Positions 1-11,545 are shown, counted from the stretch's first letter. The stretch is DNA of 64,000 nt from Anniella stebbinsi (GCA_029215795.1 JARDYH010000007.1:19999763-20063762); one strand, 5' to 3'. The notes: generated from the letters alone by a model not told the origin. Numbers and translations: made by a program.

Positions 1-1766
1 AAATCCCAAAAGGGTGCATTGCAATTCATGAGGTTATTTTCGCATACTGGACTATTATACAATCCTCTGTATAATGAGGAGCAATAGGGCTTTCTTTCGA
101 TAGACATGTGTTTTTCATTTCAAGGTATCTCCCAGTTGGTGATGCTTATACCTCAATTTGCCCATTGTGTGTACAGACAAAGAACAACAAAGGCTTTTTG
201 AGATAACTGGGTGAAATACAAAACAACGAAGGCTGGATAATTGCAGTTCTTGCAGTATTGTTAGACTGCTGTGCAAAGTATTCCAAAGAAAGCATTGCTC
301 GTTCTTCTAAAAAGGTCCCTTGATATCAATATTTTTGTGTAGATGATGCAGAGTTCAGACAAATAGTGATTTGTGGGTGTATATGTATGACCCCACCCAC
401 TTCGCTTAAACTAAGGAGGTTTCAATATACAAAGAATTTTATTTTCCACATCCACATGCCTCTTGCCTGGTTGGTGTGAAACCAAGGCAGTTTCCTACTC
501 TAATGGCATCAACTGCATGTTATTAGCATGAAGAAAGAAGGTTGTTGATATTAATTTGAGCTGTTTTAAAAATCAACGTTCGTAAGAACAAATGAGATCT
601 GCAACGTAATTTGCAGTTTGGAGCACTTCTGTTCAAGATTCCATTCCATTCCCCTCCTCTTCTCCCATTTTTTTCATTTATCCCACCATTCCATAGTCAA
701 TGGGCCTAGTCTGTCTTTTTTTGGGCTGCCTGGGGGATTTCCCTGCCTATTTGGTTCCCCTGCCCTTAGATTGTGTATTCATGTACCTTGGGGGATCCAC
801 CAAATGACTGATGTCTCCCTCTTTTGAACGAGTGGAGCCACAAGCGATGGGGCTCACAGCCTGAACTTTGTAAACAGCAAGAACGATGAGGAAAACTATG
901 TCATGTGAGTGATTGAAATTCCTTATAATTGTGTTTCAATGTACCAAATAAACGCAGATGGTGAAGGCACCTTCTGGAACAGAAGCAAAAAGAACTTTCT
1001 TTCTTAAGCTAAACCTACTGCAATTTGTTTTCTATTAAGAATCCAGTTTCAAAGGCCTGCACATCATGGTTACTATCCCCAGGCCCCTTCCTACAGATTT
1101 TCCTCCAGATTCCTCATCACCAGCACAGTCCACCATCTGTAATTGTCCAGCTATGTGTTGTGGACAAAATCTCACCATCTGTCAGATAGGGTTGTATGGA
1201 GTACCCCAGGGAGTGAATCTGAATAACCCTGCTAGACATCCCTTATGTTTGTTGCCTGCTGCCAAAGCAGAGGCCACTTACACCTCTTGAGACAGGTAAA
1301 GCCAAGTCCACAATCATATATGCTGTTAATAGCATCAACCCCTTCTTTTAGAGGGCTCCACACCATAGCTGATGAAGGCGCCAACACTACAGTTGCATTG
1401 CCAAGAGATTCTCTAGGCCTAGAACCAACAGTCCAAAGGTTTGAGAACTTCTGCCTCTTGTGGGGAGAAACCGAGGCTACCGTTGGCAGCTTCCCCTGGA
1501 CAATAATGACCCCTGGACTAAGAGCGTCTCTGCCCACCTAATGTGAGGCATTGAATCTGCTCAGCAGGAAGAACACTAAAATCTTCATGTGCAGGCTGAG
1601 ACTTCATGAGCAACAATGGTGTATATTTTATGGTGTTTCAAAAATATATATTTTTAGCCCACGTTTTGACAAAAACTGGGCCATTATGGAGGCTGACCAT
1701 GATTAGGCAGGGTGAGGCAGTTCCCTCAGGCAGCAAATGCTGTGTGGCAGCAGCAAAGATGTACCC
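1..1766. other. unassigned non-coding DNA
   Basis: No gene, transposon protein remnant or recognised repeat is visible. Reading frames of up to 101 codons (1232-1541, both strands) overlap each other in antisense and resemble no family I know, so they are treated as chance. Confidence 0.6.
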
Positions 1767-1808
1767 CCTACTCTGTGTCCCCTACTCTGTGTCCCCTACT
1801 CTGTGTCC
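1767..1808. repeat. 14-bp tandem repeat, three copies
   Basis: The unit cctactctgtgtcc occurs three times in a row without mismatch (1767-1780, 1781-1794, 1795-1808). It abuts the hairpin cluster that follows, so this short stretch has been rearranged more than once. Confidence 0.95.
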
Positions 1809-1812
1809 CTTA

Positions 1813-1872
1813 ATCGAACATTGTCCCTAATGATGGGACAATGTTCGATGGAGAACATTGTCCCATCATTAG
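1813..1872. repeat. two overlapping perfect inverted repeats
   Basis: Arms 1813-1827 and 1835-1849 are perfect 15-bp reverse complements with a 7-nt spacer. Arms 1827-1846 and 1853-1872 are perfect 20-bp reverse complements with a 6-nt spacer. They share 1835-1846, so the two hairpins are mutually exclusive in a single strand. No transposon termini are seen. Confidence 0.95.
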
Positions 1873-3519
1873 AGTGGAAGACAGATTCATTGGCCAGTCT
1901 AGGCAGCTTGTGTACATGGAAAGGGAGGAGGTGCCATCTTGTCCTTTGCTTCAGGCAGCAAAATGCCTTGGGACAATCCTGAGGCTAATACAAACTATAC
2001 AAAGATAAAATGATAACACAACGTAAGAAAACAAGTCCCATGCTCAAGATGGGTTGGCTGTTGTGAAAGTCACTGAGTATGTGAGGGAATGAACAGAAGA
2101 GCAAATGGGAACGAAAGGGGAAGAAACCTCCACCTGAGACCACTGGGTGAAAAGCTTCCTACAGGCTTTGAATGGGTGAACAAGCGATGTTTGTGATGTG
2201 TTTCTTCTGCTTTTATATCAAGACACTGATTAACCAAGATAGATTCAGTCAGTTCTGCTTTATTTAACTCTAGAAGATAGAATATATGCAATATCAAGTA
2301 ACTTGATTTGGCTGTAACAACCCTGTTTGTTGATCCCATTACTGACGAATGTGATATTTCTATCTATTAGAGCAGTATTATCTGATACAATAAGCCTCTC
2401 AGAAAAAAATGTCATAATGTATTATAGGAGTGAAACAGTTCAGTTGAGTCTCTTTGTCATTTTTACTCACCCATACTTCTTGAGTAGCAAATATGTGGGG
2501 CTATTACATCCCCCACTCCCCCCATAAGGAATTAATGTCTCACTTGTACAAATTCAAAACTTCACGGCCAGGTTTCTCCTGCAAACAAGTAATTATGCCT
2601 TTCTTTCTTCTCTTTTTCCCTCTGTGGGCCCTGGATTTATTTCATTTCCATGTAAAATATCATTGTCTTGATAATGGGTCAGCTGCAATATCAATCCACT
2701 TGCATGATCTCCCACAGTTATGCTAATTGCATGATAAGGCCCATGAATGTTATTAGACTAGGCATTTCATTTTGGTAATGCTGCTCAGTGGGTTGCTAGC
2801 GAAATGTCGCTTAATATTACAGACACAACCGTGTTTCATAAATACAAATGCACTATAATAATGTTAAAATAATTGAAAGGCTGCCCACGTTTAATAAGCA
2901 CTTATCAGAATGGTGGTGAATTGTGTGCGCCAATAGCTCTATTCCTTTTTTCTTCTTCTCCTTCTTCCAGGAATCTGAAATTGCTTACTAAGCTTGCACC
3001 ACGCTGAGATCTACTTTAGTAATCTGTTGAGTAAGGGGTGCAGAATATGCCCTGCATCTGGGTCCCCCCTCTTTGAGCACCCCAAACACTGATGGCATGA
3101 AAGTTCCCAGTGGGGATGCTTGAGGAATTTGATATTCATGAGTTTTGACATGAACTGACCTAATTCACACATCCTGAACGAATGTTCAGATCAGAAGTTG
3201 GTTATCCATCTTATTTCACACTTTCTGAATATTTTGAGACACTCTTGACTTAAAAAAGGATTAAAATGCACTTTAAAGGATGTATATTATGAGAATAAAT
3301 GCATTTAGAAATGTGAATTTTGAGAGAATTTTCTGTTCTTATTCTTATTCTTATTATTGACAGAATGAATTTAATGGGCAGGGCAAGCATAAATGAAGTT
3401 AGGTAAAAACTACTGGATTTACCGAGTATTTTCCTTTGTTGTTCCATGGGTATGGTCTGCCATATATTCCACTATTCCTGAATTCTGGTTTAATGAGATT
3501 AATTTCTAAAATTAATTCT
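1873..3519. other. unassigned non-coding DNA
   Basis: No gene or recognised repeat apart from a small TTATTC-like run near 3336-3357. The part 2770-2940 lacks simple-sequence or transposon character and is a candidate single-copy element (inference only). Confidence 0.5.
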
Positions 3520-3527
3520 GGCATTAG

Positions 3528-4173
3528 TAGGGAGCCCATATGAAAAGGAGGACAGGTCTCCTGCATCTTTACCAGTTGCATAGAAAAAGAATTTTGGCAG
3601 TGTCATTTGTATGCATCCAGCACCTGGCGAAATCCCCTCTTCATCACAACAGTTAAAGCTGCAAGAGCCCTGCCCTCTATTGTATCTGGTCACTGTAGTA
3701 TAGCTGCTGCATCTTTAACTATGGCAATGAAGAGGGAATTTCACCAGGAGCTGCATGCATACAAATGACACTAGGCTGACCATATGAAAAGGAGGACAGG
3801 GCTCATGTAACTTTAACAGTTATAGAAAGAAGGGAATTTCAGCCAGTGTCATTTGTATGCAATTAGTTCCTGGTGAAATCCCCTCTTCATCACAACTGTT
3901 AAAGTTGCAGGCACTATACTAGAGTGACCATATACAAAAGAAGGCAGGGCCCCTGCAACTTTAACTGTTGTGATGAAGAGGGAATTTCACCAGGAACTAA
4001 TTGCATACAAATGACACTGGCTGAAATTCCCTTTTCTCTACAACTGTTAAAGTTACATGAGCCCCGTCCTCCTTTTCATATGATCAGCCTAAATGACACC
4101 TACTAAAATTCCCTTTTCTATACAACCACTAAAGGTACAGGATCCCGGTCCTCTTTTCCATATGGTCAACGTT
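3528..4173. mobile_element. hAT-like palindromic MITE, interrupted by a second copy
   Basis: The outer element starts tagggagcccatatg at 3528 and ends near 4173 with a degenerate complement (catatggtcaacgtt). It is bounded by a perfect 8-bp direct repeat, ggcattag, at 3520-3527 and 4174-4181. An 8-bp target duplication with near-palindromic structure and no coding capacity is typical of non-autonomous hAT elements. Removing the inner insertion (3772-4091) and one copy of its duplication leaves about 318 bp, matching the inner copy's 320 bp. Confidence 0.85.
3772..4091. mobile_element. hAT-like palindromic MITE nested in its own family
   Basis: A complete 320-bp copy with terminal inverted repeats taggctgaccatatg (3772) and catatgatcagccta (ends 4091). 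It is almost a full palindrome: each half carries the same ordered blocks, about 155 bp per arm. It is flanked by a perfect 8-bp duplication, aatgacac, at 3764-3771 and 4092-4099, which lies within the outer copy's own sequence. This dates it as younger than the outer copy. No transposase is encoded. Confidence 0.9.
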
Positions 4174-4181
4174 GGCATTAG

Positions 4182-4385
4182 AGAACTGACAATTTGCTGC
4201 AGGCTTCACTTCCTTCAATTCATTTGCATCTTCCCACAAATATGTGTGTTGGGCCCCTCAGAGGGCCAGATTTTTCCCCTGGCCCTGTGGTTTTGAGCCC
4301 TTGCATTAGGAGGTTGCCCACTTTTAGTATTTAATTTTAGTCTCCCAGTTATTCTTCCCTGTTTTCATGGGACCACTGCTTTTTT
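4182..4385. other. unassigned non-coding DNA
   Basis: Short spacer between the MITE nest and an L2 tail; nothing recognised. Confidence 0.5.
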
Positions 4386-4387
4386 TA

Positions 4388-4551
4388 CAGGTTTTTATCC
4401 TGTTTGTGCTTTTATACTGTATTTTAAATTATGTTTTTATACTGTTGTTTTATATTTTGAATGATTTTAACAGTTTTCATTTTTGTAAACTGCCCACAGA
4501 TCTTCAGCTATTGGGCGGTATAGAAATGGAATAAATAAATAAATAAATAAA
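4388..4551 (+). mobile_element. L2-type LINE, 3' tail only
   Basis: A T-rich 3' UTR ends in the block aaactgcccacagatcttca, 'gctattgggcggtatagaa' and a run of AATA units. The same ending follows recognisable L2 reading frames at 8488-8928 and 29505-29938. The 5' part is missing, as usual for truncated LINE copies. The insertion is immediately followed by half of a MITE at 4552. Confidence 0.8.
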
Positions 4552-4672
4552 GAAGAGGGAATTTTACCAGGTGCTGCATGCATAAAAATGACACCTGCTG
4601 AAATTCCCTGTTTTATGCAACTGTTAAAGATACAGGAGCCCTGTCCTCCTTTCCATATGGTCACCCTTGGTC
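4552..4672. mobile_element. hAT-like MITE, right half
   Basis: Carries the right-hand blocks of the family at 3528-4173 (ggaattttaccagg, gcatgcat, aaatgacacctgctg, ccatatggtcaccct). The left half is absent up to the L2 tail, suggesting the L2 insertion or a linked deletion removed it. Confidence 0.8.
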
Positions 4673-5382
4673 TGGGGGTGGTGGACATGGGGGAGTCCAT
4701 TGGACACCTGGACTCAGTTGGGTGCCCGCAACATCCCTAGATGAAATTAGGTTAACAACAACAGTAAGGAGAACTGTCATGCCTTCTCAGAAGACATCCA
4801 TTTTGGAGGATGACTTTGCACTCCTGAGCTGACCACTGTGAAGGAGTAGCCTGCATTGACGGAGCTTGAGGCACATCAGGGGCCTCTTGGACCCTTGGGG
4901 AAGGATGCCCCTCAACCTTTCCCCTCACAACTGACTTAGCCTCTGTTTGGATGCAGATGCTGAGAGGCCAGCTAGCTCCAGGGAGTGCAAGCACCTAAAG
5001 GGGCAGGCTCAGCCTGATGTAGAAGTGCCCACCTAAGGAATAAGGATACCTCATGAGTAATGGTTTACTTGTGAGCATGGCTCTGGTCAGGAGTAGACCA
5101 TTCTTCAGGTGGCCCGGATAGTCTGCAGCTATATTCTGGGTGAGGCTCTGAAGGGCCAGGCTGAAATGCCTTCAGTTCTAGTCATGGTGAGCTGGAACAA
5201 TGTTTACTAGATGCTTGCTAGGCTCTCTAATTACTTAGCTCTTCACTGGATCGCTCTACGTTTGGGCCTGGACTGCCTTCTGTCTTTGCCTTTGGTACAT
5301 GCCCTGGCTAATTCCTTGGAGTTCTGTCTCTGCACCTCTGGAAGCAGGACAAGAGCAACAAGTTTTCAATAGGGCTTGGTTC
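4673..5382. other. unassigned non-coding DNA
   Basis: Fairly GC-rich for the window. A minus-strand frame of 80 codons at 4752-4994 resembles no known family. No recognised repeat. Confidence 0.5.
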
Positions 5383-5413
5383 TTCTTTCTTTCTTTCTTT
5401 CTTTCTTTCTTTC
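5383..5413. repeat. (TTTC)n microsatellite
   Basis: About seven uninterrupted TTTC units. The lysine/glutamate-rich minus-strand frame across it is an artefact. Confidence 0.95.
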
Positions 5414-6269
5414 GAACTGTATTCTTGGTTCCATCCCAACAGAAAAAATAGGATAATAAATATATCAAAATAAATAAATTAATGAAACAAATGTGTTGCT
5501 AAATCAGATGATGGAACCAATATACTTTCCTCTAGCTGTATATTGCCGAATAAAATCTGACAGCTCCTCAGATGATGTAACACATTACCCTTCTCTCCAA
5601 CGGCATCTGTTTTAAACTTTTCCTAGCATTTTTCATCTGCCTTTGAAATTATTTTTGTCACTTCATACTTTAGGGGCAAGAATGATGGAGTTACATTCTC
5701 GTAGCCCACAACCCTCTGATTTCAATTGCGTTACTAATCTCTCGCACATTTATACATTAATCATGAGCAACTGAGGCCTAACTCATTTCTCTGGTACGCT
5801 GGCATAAGTCATTGAATCAATCTTTTTGTATTATTATTTTGGACTGACTCCAGACACAGTTAAAGGCAATGGGAAACAGAATATTATCTTGCAATTATAG
5901 TTGTGAAGAAATTGTGTGATGCCTTGATGTACAGGGGGGGAAAAGCAATGGGGACAAATGTAGCAAAAGGTTTGTGTGTGTGTGTGGGGGAGTTAATTTT
6001 GGTTGTTGGTAGCAGTAGCAACAGACAATTGTGGTGGTAGTTATCATCCCCCACCCCAGAATGTACTGGGGCAACACTATGTTCAAGGCACGCTGATCAG
6101 GGCTGGCTCTACCATTTGGCAGAGTGAGATAGTCACTTCAGGTGGCAGGTGATAGGTCACGGCAGGAAGGTCTTGCAAGGGAAAGCTGTTTGCCAAACAG
6201 CCTGCTCCATGCCCCCTAAGCTAGACAGGCAGGCATGCGCGGGGTCAGTGAGTGGCATGGGTGGAGATG
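5414..6269. other. unassigned, partly candidate regulatory DNA
   Basis: 5520-5880 is complex, AT-rich sequence without transposon signatures and may be single copy. 5935-6000 holds a G-run and short (TG)n tracts. No coding sequence is visible. Confidence 0.45.
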
Positions 6270-6775
6270 AGTCTGTCCAACTCTAGTTATAGCAGCCTTG
6301 ACTGATGGCTGTCCAGCTTCTGCTTAAATATCTCCAGTGTACAAGAACCCATGACCTCTTCATGTAGTCAGTTCCACTGCAGAACTGCTCTTACCATTAA
6401 GGTGTTTCTCCTAACATCTAGCTGAAATCTGCCCCTGCAATTTCCATGAGCCTTGCTCTCTGGAGCTACATAAAAACAACTGTCCCCCATCTTCTATGTG
6501 AGAGAACCTTTCAGATGTTTGCCTTTGAAGACCACTATCACATCTCCCCTTAACCTTGTCTCTTCCTGCTCTTTCAACTGTTCCTCATAGGATTTGGTTT
6601 CCAGATCCCTCAGTATCCCAGTTGTCCTTCTGTGGGCACGCTGCAGTTTGTTAATGTCATTCCTAAAATGTGGTGTCCAGAATTGGACACAGTACTCCGG
6701 ATATGGCCTGAGCAGCACACAGTGGAGCAGAAATATTACCTTCTGTGACCTGCTATTAACACCTATCCAGATTAC
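6270..6775 (-). mobile_element. CR1/L3 LINE fragment, end of ORF2
   Basis: The minus-strand frame 6494-6718 contains RPYPEYCVQFWTPHFR followed by NDINKLQRAHRR and a TRLRGDVIVVFK block. These match the conserved C-terminal part of CR1/L3 ORF2 downstream of the reverse transcriptase core. The 3' continuation to about 6270 is diverged and carries stops. It is an old, inactive copy without endonuclease or RT core. Confidence 0.8.
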
Positions 6776-7000
6776 ATCAGCAACCCTTAGCCTTCCTTAT
6801 GCAGGGTGGGGTGATTTTACCTCCACCCTTTAGGGGGATGTAGCAGAAGAAAGAGGGTGAGTCAACTGCTCTAGTTGCGCAGTCCAACCAATCAAGAGCA
6901 ACTATACCTGTGTCTGTTTAAGGAGTCTGTGCTTTCTCCTGCCCTATTGGATTTGCAGAATAGCATTGATGGATACTGTCCAAACTGTTCAGTGAATGGC
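6776..7000. other. unassigned spacer
   Basis: Contains ccaatc and attgg motifs near 6893-6950 of the CCAAT-box type, but nothing that makes a promoter assignment firm. Confidence 0.4.
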
Positions 7001-7340
7001 CCCCTCTACAAGAATTCGGTTTGACGCCCGGTTGCCCGATTATGCGCATATACGGAGGAGCGCATTTACTCCTAATACCAATTCACGAGAGGCGGTGAAG
7101 CACATTATGAACTATATGAAACGAGCTTTAAAGTTGTTTACATGCGGAGAATCACATGTTTATGTGAGCATAAGGTGCTTTAACTCCCGCGGCAAATTAA
7201 AACTCGCTATTTAACGCGCATTCGAAAATGCGAAGAATCAAAGATAAAAAATGCCTCAACCCCCAATTTGCACTCCACTCTTGTAGAGGTCAAATTTGTA
7301 ATGTGCCTTGAAAGAGCTTTAAATCGCTCTTGTAGAGACA
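7001..7340. mobile_element. CpG-rich putative MITE
   Basis: Ends are near-complementary (cctctacaag at about 7003, cttgtagaga ending near 7338), with an internal cttgtagagg at about 7277. The 7010-7230 interior has roughly twenty CpG dinucleotides, against very few in flanking DNA, so it is either young or protected from methylation-driven decay. A 72-codon frame (6996-7214) resembles no known protein. No target duplication could be found, so the DNA-transposon assignment is tentative. Confidence 0.5.
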
Positions 7341-8487
7341 CCCAATATGTACACTCCTATTGTCCCATATTCAGGCAGGCAGTGTCCCTCTCTTCCTCGC
7401 ATCTCAGAATAGGGGCACGTGAGGAGGGTGTTACTATGCAATAAAAATGCAAGTGAAGAGAATATGATCACTAGTTTTTACTTTATCCAGTTGCTTTACA
7501 TTTTCTGGAATGGCATACCTCTTTTTTTGGTTGGTACACATGTCAAGAGTTTTCCTTAGTACATTTACACCAGTACTGTAGCTGACATTTTGCTTTGTGA
7601 AACCATGGCAACCAAACAGGCCTTTCAACCCTTTAATTTGTATGTTAGGCTTGACACAAGTTCTAAAGAACAACCAGGAACCCCCCTGGTTGGGGTAAAT
7701 GGAGTTGCTGTTGTTTTCTTTCAGCTGATGCTGCTGTCAAGATATCCTAATTGCAGCAATCAGTTGCCTTTTTATAGACTGCTGTCTCCTCCCATAAATG
7801 CAATGCTTCTGCTAAGGCTTAGCCAGCTGAATTGAGATAAGTTCCACACATGGGAAGCAAGACAATGGAAGCATGCTCATTAAACACAATTGCTTTGGGG
7901 GGAAATATGCTGGAGCTGAATTTAGTTATTTGCAGTAAAATACTCCCCCCCCCATCCCGCAAAGGATAAACATAGTGTTTGAAATGGTACATCAATTATT
8001 GTAGGTCAGGTTAGGGGCAATGAGGCACAACCTATTCACCATGTACAGAGACAACTGCAGCACTAGTATATAAAAATAACAGTGGGATACTCTAAGTGGA
8101 AGGATTGGAGCAAGGCAAAATTGAGCTGAGTATTTGTAGCGTACTGACTTCAGTATAGGCAATCAGGGAGCCTTGTGCACAAGTCATTTTCACCAGAAAT
8201 GCCAATAGTAGTCTTTCCATTTCCTGCACCTCTGTGATGAAGATGCCATATTGACATACATGCATCCTCTGCAAAAATGTTACTGTTTTTCATGCTTTTA
8301 CAATTATGATGTCTTCAATGAGGGGTACATAGTTTTAATGATGCTACTTTTATAGAACTAAAATGTAGATGTTGAATAATATTCTCATTTTGCATTTATA
8401 CAGCTCTTTGGAATGCTCAAATCACTTAAAATAAATTATCTCAACTATCCTCGCAACAATCATGTGATGATCCTCTCATATGTACCA
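7341..8487. other. unassigned non-coding DNA
   Basis: No gene or recognised transposon. A poly-C tract lies near 7945. Minus-strand frame 7434-7673 and plus-strand frame 7590-7835 overlap and look like chance. Confidence 0.5.
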
Positions 8488-8930
8488 CCCCAGACACTAA
8501 GATCATCTTCAGGGGTCCTTCTCTGTGAGCCTCTGCCAAAGGAACTGTGGTGGATGGCTACCAGGAGGAGGACCTTCTGTGCTGTGGCACCCCGGCTGTG
8601 GAATGAGCTCCCTAGAGAGGTTCACCTGGCACCCACATTATACTCTTGTCGACACCAGGTGAAGGCCTTATTCCCCCCCCCCCCCAGTATTTTAATAGTT
8701 TATCATCTTAGTTTTTTAAAAAAAAACGTTGCTATTTTAAATCTGTATTAATCTTTGCATTGCTATTCGGTTTTATCCTGATTGTGCTTTTATATCGTAC
8801 TTTTATGTTGTGTTTTTTATATTGTGGTTTGTTTTATACCTTGAATTGTATTTGATGGTTTTAATTGTCATGAACTGCCCAGAGAGCTTTGGCTATTGGG
8901 CAGTATAGAAATGCAACCAATCAATCAATA
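8488..8930 (+). mobile_element. L2-type LINE, C-terminus and 3' UTR
   Basis: The frame within 8413-8751 contains LRSSSGVLLCEPLPKE, RRRTFCAVAPRLWNELPREV and HQVKALF, the conserved C-terminal signature of L2 ORF2. A poly-C run (about 8673-8686) interrupts the end. The 3' UTR ends in aactgcccagagagctttgg plus ctattgggcagtatag and CAAT repeats. It is 5'-truncated and inactive. Confidence 0.88.
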
Positions 8931-9985
8931 TCCCCGTATTACAGGTGGAAGGCAGAAAATGAGAAATAATGACTTGAAACCGGTTAGACTGCACTGCATC
9001 AGTTTTAAACTGGAGACTCTGCAGCTTAGCTGCTATAACTGAACTTTAATTCTGAAGAAGCAAGTGTGAAGAATGATGATATGAGACCTTATGTTTTACA
9101 GGAAGCATTAATGTCCAGCAATTCATTCAGACCAATTATGTACCCATACTTCTAGAGATTACTGCTCAAAGTAGAGATACCTGTTTTATCTCTGACATGT
9201 TACTGCAGCATTATGCATATGATTTCTAAAAGTTTCTAAACTGTTAGGACTTAAACTACACATAATGTTTAACATATGATTTAACATCCCATATATGCCT
9301 CAGGAGAGAAGGGATTTTTGTCAGGACTAAGGCAGGGGATAGGGTTAAACCCCTCCCACAAGCCATCATCCTGGACATGACCTCCCCTGCCCCCCATGAC
9401 TGCTATTATCAGTGGAAAATACATACTGTAGAAAATATGTACTGTGGAAAATGCATACACGCAGTGAAAAATACATACATAAACCGAAGGATGTATCAAT
9501 TTTATTACATCTGTTAAATCTGGGTTATTTTGTGAATTATCTGGTGTCTTTCATTCCATCATCTGCTCATTAGAAATAAATCAGAAATTAATTTCAGTTC
9601 CTTTTTTTTAATCAGAATTTTGCCCAGTTTTCACCTTCCAGACTGAACACAGATTTGGCTCAATGTGCGGCTGAAGTCCTAAATTTCCAAGCTTCCAATA
9701 TGATTCACGGATTTAAAAGTCCATTTGACAGCACACCTACATCTCAAAACTGCAGATGAAAAAATGTGTACTTTTGAAAAAGAATGTATACAAATGTGCT
9801 TTAATCTATTGGAGAAGAATGCAGATTTTTTTTAAAAAATGTGCACAATTGATGCGTACATTTGGAAAAATATATATATGCATGGATTGTCATGCAAAAA
9901 AAAGAGTAAAGAAAGGAAGGAAGCTCACAATCTCATAACTCTCAAGTTGGAAAAAACTTCAGGACGGGATTTAAAGAACTTTGCA
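8931..9985. other. unassigned, AT-rich
   Basis: No gene. 9590-9960 is a T/A-rich series of short imperfect motifs (aatgtgtac, aatgtgca) similar to the interior of the element described next and may belong to it. Confidence 0.4.
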
Positions 9986-10256
9986 GAAATCAATTTTGGC
10001 TGATCGCACATCCTTACGGAAATGATTTTTTTTTTAAAGGGATTTATCAGAATTTTGTTCCTGTTTGCATGTATGCAAATTTGCATTTGTGCTAATACGT
10101 ATTAACACAAGTGCCCATTTATGGAGCTCCCTTCAAAAGGTCAAAAACTACTCTGCAAGTCTTTGGAATCCGTGCGAGCCATCGAAAGCTGATCTGTTGC
10201 AGATCTCATCTCATTCGAATCTATTGCGGAATGCAGACATATCTGACATCCCTAAT
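9986..10256. mobile_element. fragment of a 'tagggatgt'-ended element
   Basis: The right end reads gacatccctaatt (10244-10256), complementary to the tagggatgt start seen at 25538 and 63972. The interior gcaagtctttggaatccgtg has a counterpart at 33530-33550 (gcaagtctgtggaatccatt). The left end is not definable. Confidence 0.45.
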
Positions 10257-10494
10257 TAAACCATGCATTTAATGTTACATCTAGCTTGGGCCTTAGATAA
10301 ATGGAAGTCTTAGCAACCTGGGTGTAAGCAGCCAAAGATGCAGCCAAAGATGCCCCACTAGAGAAAAATAGGCTAATACCTTATCTATAAATTCCTGTAC
10401 TGCATGCTGTAGCAGTTGCTTGGAGTGGGGGCACAGAGGAACCTTCAAGCTTCCTCAGATTATTGACTGGATCTTGGGAATATGCTACCTCATT

Positions 10495-10640
10495 TACTGG
10501 CTTCAGAACTGTCAGAGTGCAGAATAAAGCCTCCCCAGTTCCTACCTTGTGGAACTCACTCCCCTGAGAGATACCTATGCCCTCAAGGAAGCATGTTTTC
10601 TGCCACCAGGTTAACATGTTTTATTTAAGAGAGGTTTTTA
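10495..10640 (+). mobile_element. probable old L2 fragment
   Basis: The plus strand reads VPTLWNSLP and then CHQVN, the spacing of the L2 C-terminal block (LWNxLP ... RxQ). It is highly diverged, with stops and no clear 3' tail. Confidence 0.45.
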
Positions 10641-10888
10641 GTAAGAAAATCAGAGGGTAGACGAGCTGTTTTTACTGGATTTTTTTCCCTGATGCTCATC
10701 TTCCCACACTGTCAGGTTGTTTTTAATGGGCAGAAGTGGGAACTAACAAAGAAATTATGGTTGGTGGAGGGACCATAGAGAAGGGCATTTCCTCTCCGCC
10801 CTCTCTGCACATTGACACATTAATTGTACACCTTTTGCTCTCTGTGGCTGGATTCAGAGGCAAGGCTAAACTATGGGTTGGTGTTAAG

Positions 10889-11133
10889 TTATTTATTTAT
10901 TACATTTATATCCTGCCTTTCCCCCCCTCCTAATGGAATCAAAGGCAGCATGCATAAGACTCCTCCTCTTCTTCATTCTATCCTCACAACAGCAACCTTT
11001 TGAGGTAGGTTGGGCTGAGCGTCTGTGACTTGCCCAAAGTCACCCAGGGAGCTTCCATGGCTGAGTGGGGACTAGAACCCAGATCTCCCGATTCCCAGTC
11101 CAACACTCTAGCCACTACACCACACTGGCTCCC
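10889..11133 (-). mobile_element. Sauria-type SINE, near complete
   Basis: On the minus strand it starts GGAGCCAGTGTGGTGTAGTG, has a box A-like TAGTGGCTAGAGTGTTGG (11100-11117) and a box B-like GGTTCTAGTCC (11069-11079). It then runs through the CACTCAGCCATGGAAGCTCC and TTGTGAGGATAGAATG body to GGCAGGATATAAATGTAATA plus an AATA tail. This head, body and Bov-B-like tail order is the known Sauria SINE, found in squamates. It is the best taxonomic marker in the window. No target duplication was seen. Confidence 0.92.
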
Positions 11134-11545
11134 GCCACAAGCTCATCACTCCTGTGCTCTCTCCTTTGGATGGAGCAGGTTGTGAGGGGACTGAAACCAT
11201 CTCTTCCATTTTCAGTTAACTGAAATTTACATTCAATCTTAACTAAGGTTTATGGAAAGAAGGCAACTTTGGAAACCAGAGGTTGAAATTGGCTTGTTTG
11301 GTGGATGCACATACATGCAAAAATGACATGGGCCAGAAATAGATTGAAACTACAGACCTACATATATGAGCAAAATCCATCAAATTCAGTATGTCTTCTT
11401 TCTGAATGAGAACATATGGAATTGCTTAGTCTTTCCCTACTGCCTCAACTGGAAAATGATGGGGAAGGCAACACAGGAAAAGGAAGAACAATGGAGGGAA
11501 CCAGAGAAGAATATGCATTTAATTCAGTTATATATTCTTGGTTTT
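11134..11545. other. unassigned non-coding DNA
   Basis: No gene or recognised repeat. Confidence 0.5.

Noticed and set aside
6996..7214. 72-codon frame in the CpG-rich block as a gene
   Set aside because: No similarity to known proteins, no start context or splice signals; the block looks like a MITE.
11069..11117. box A and box B as a true tRNA gene
   Set aside because: They are the promoter of the Sauria SINE; no cloverleaf folds and the SINE body follows.
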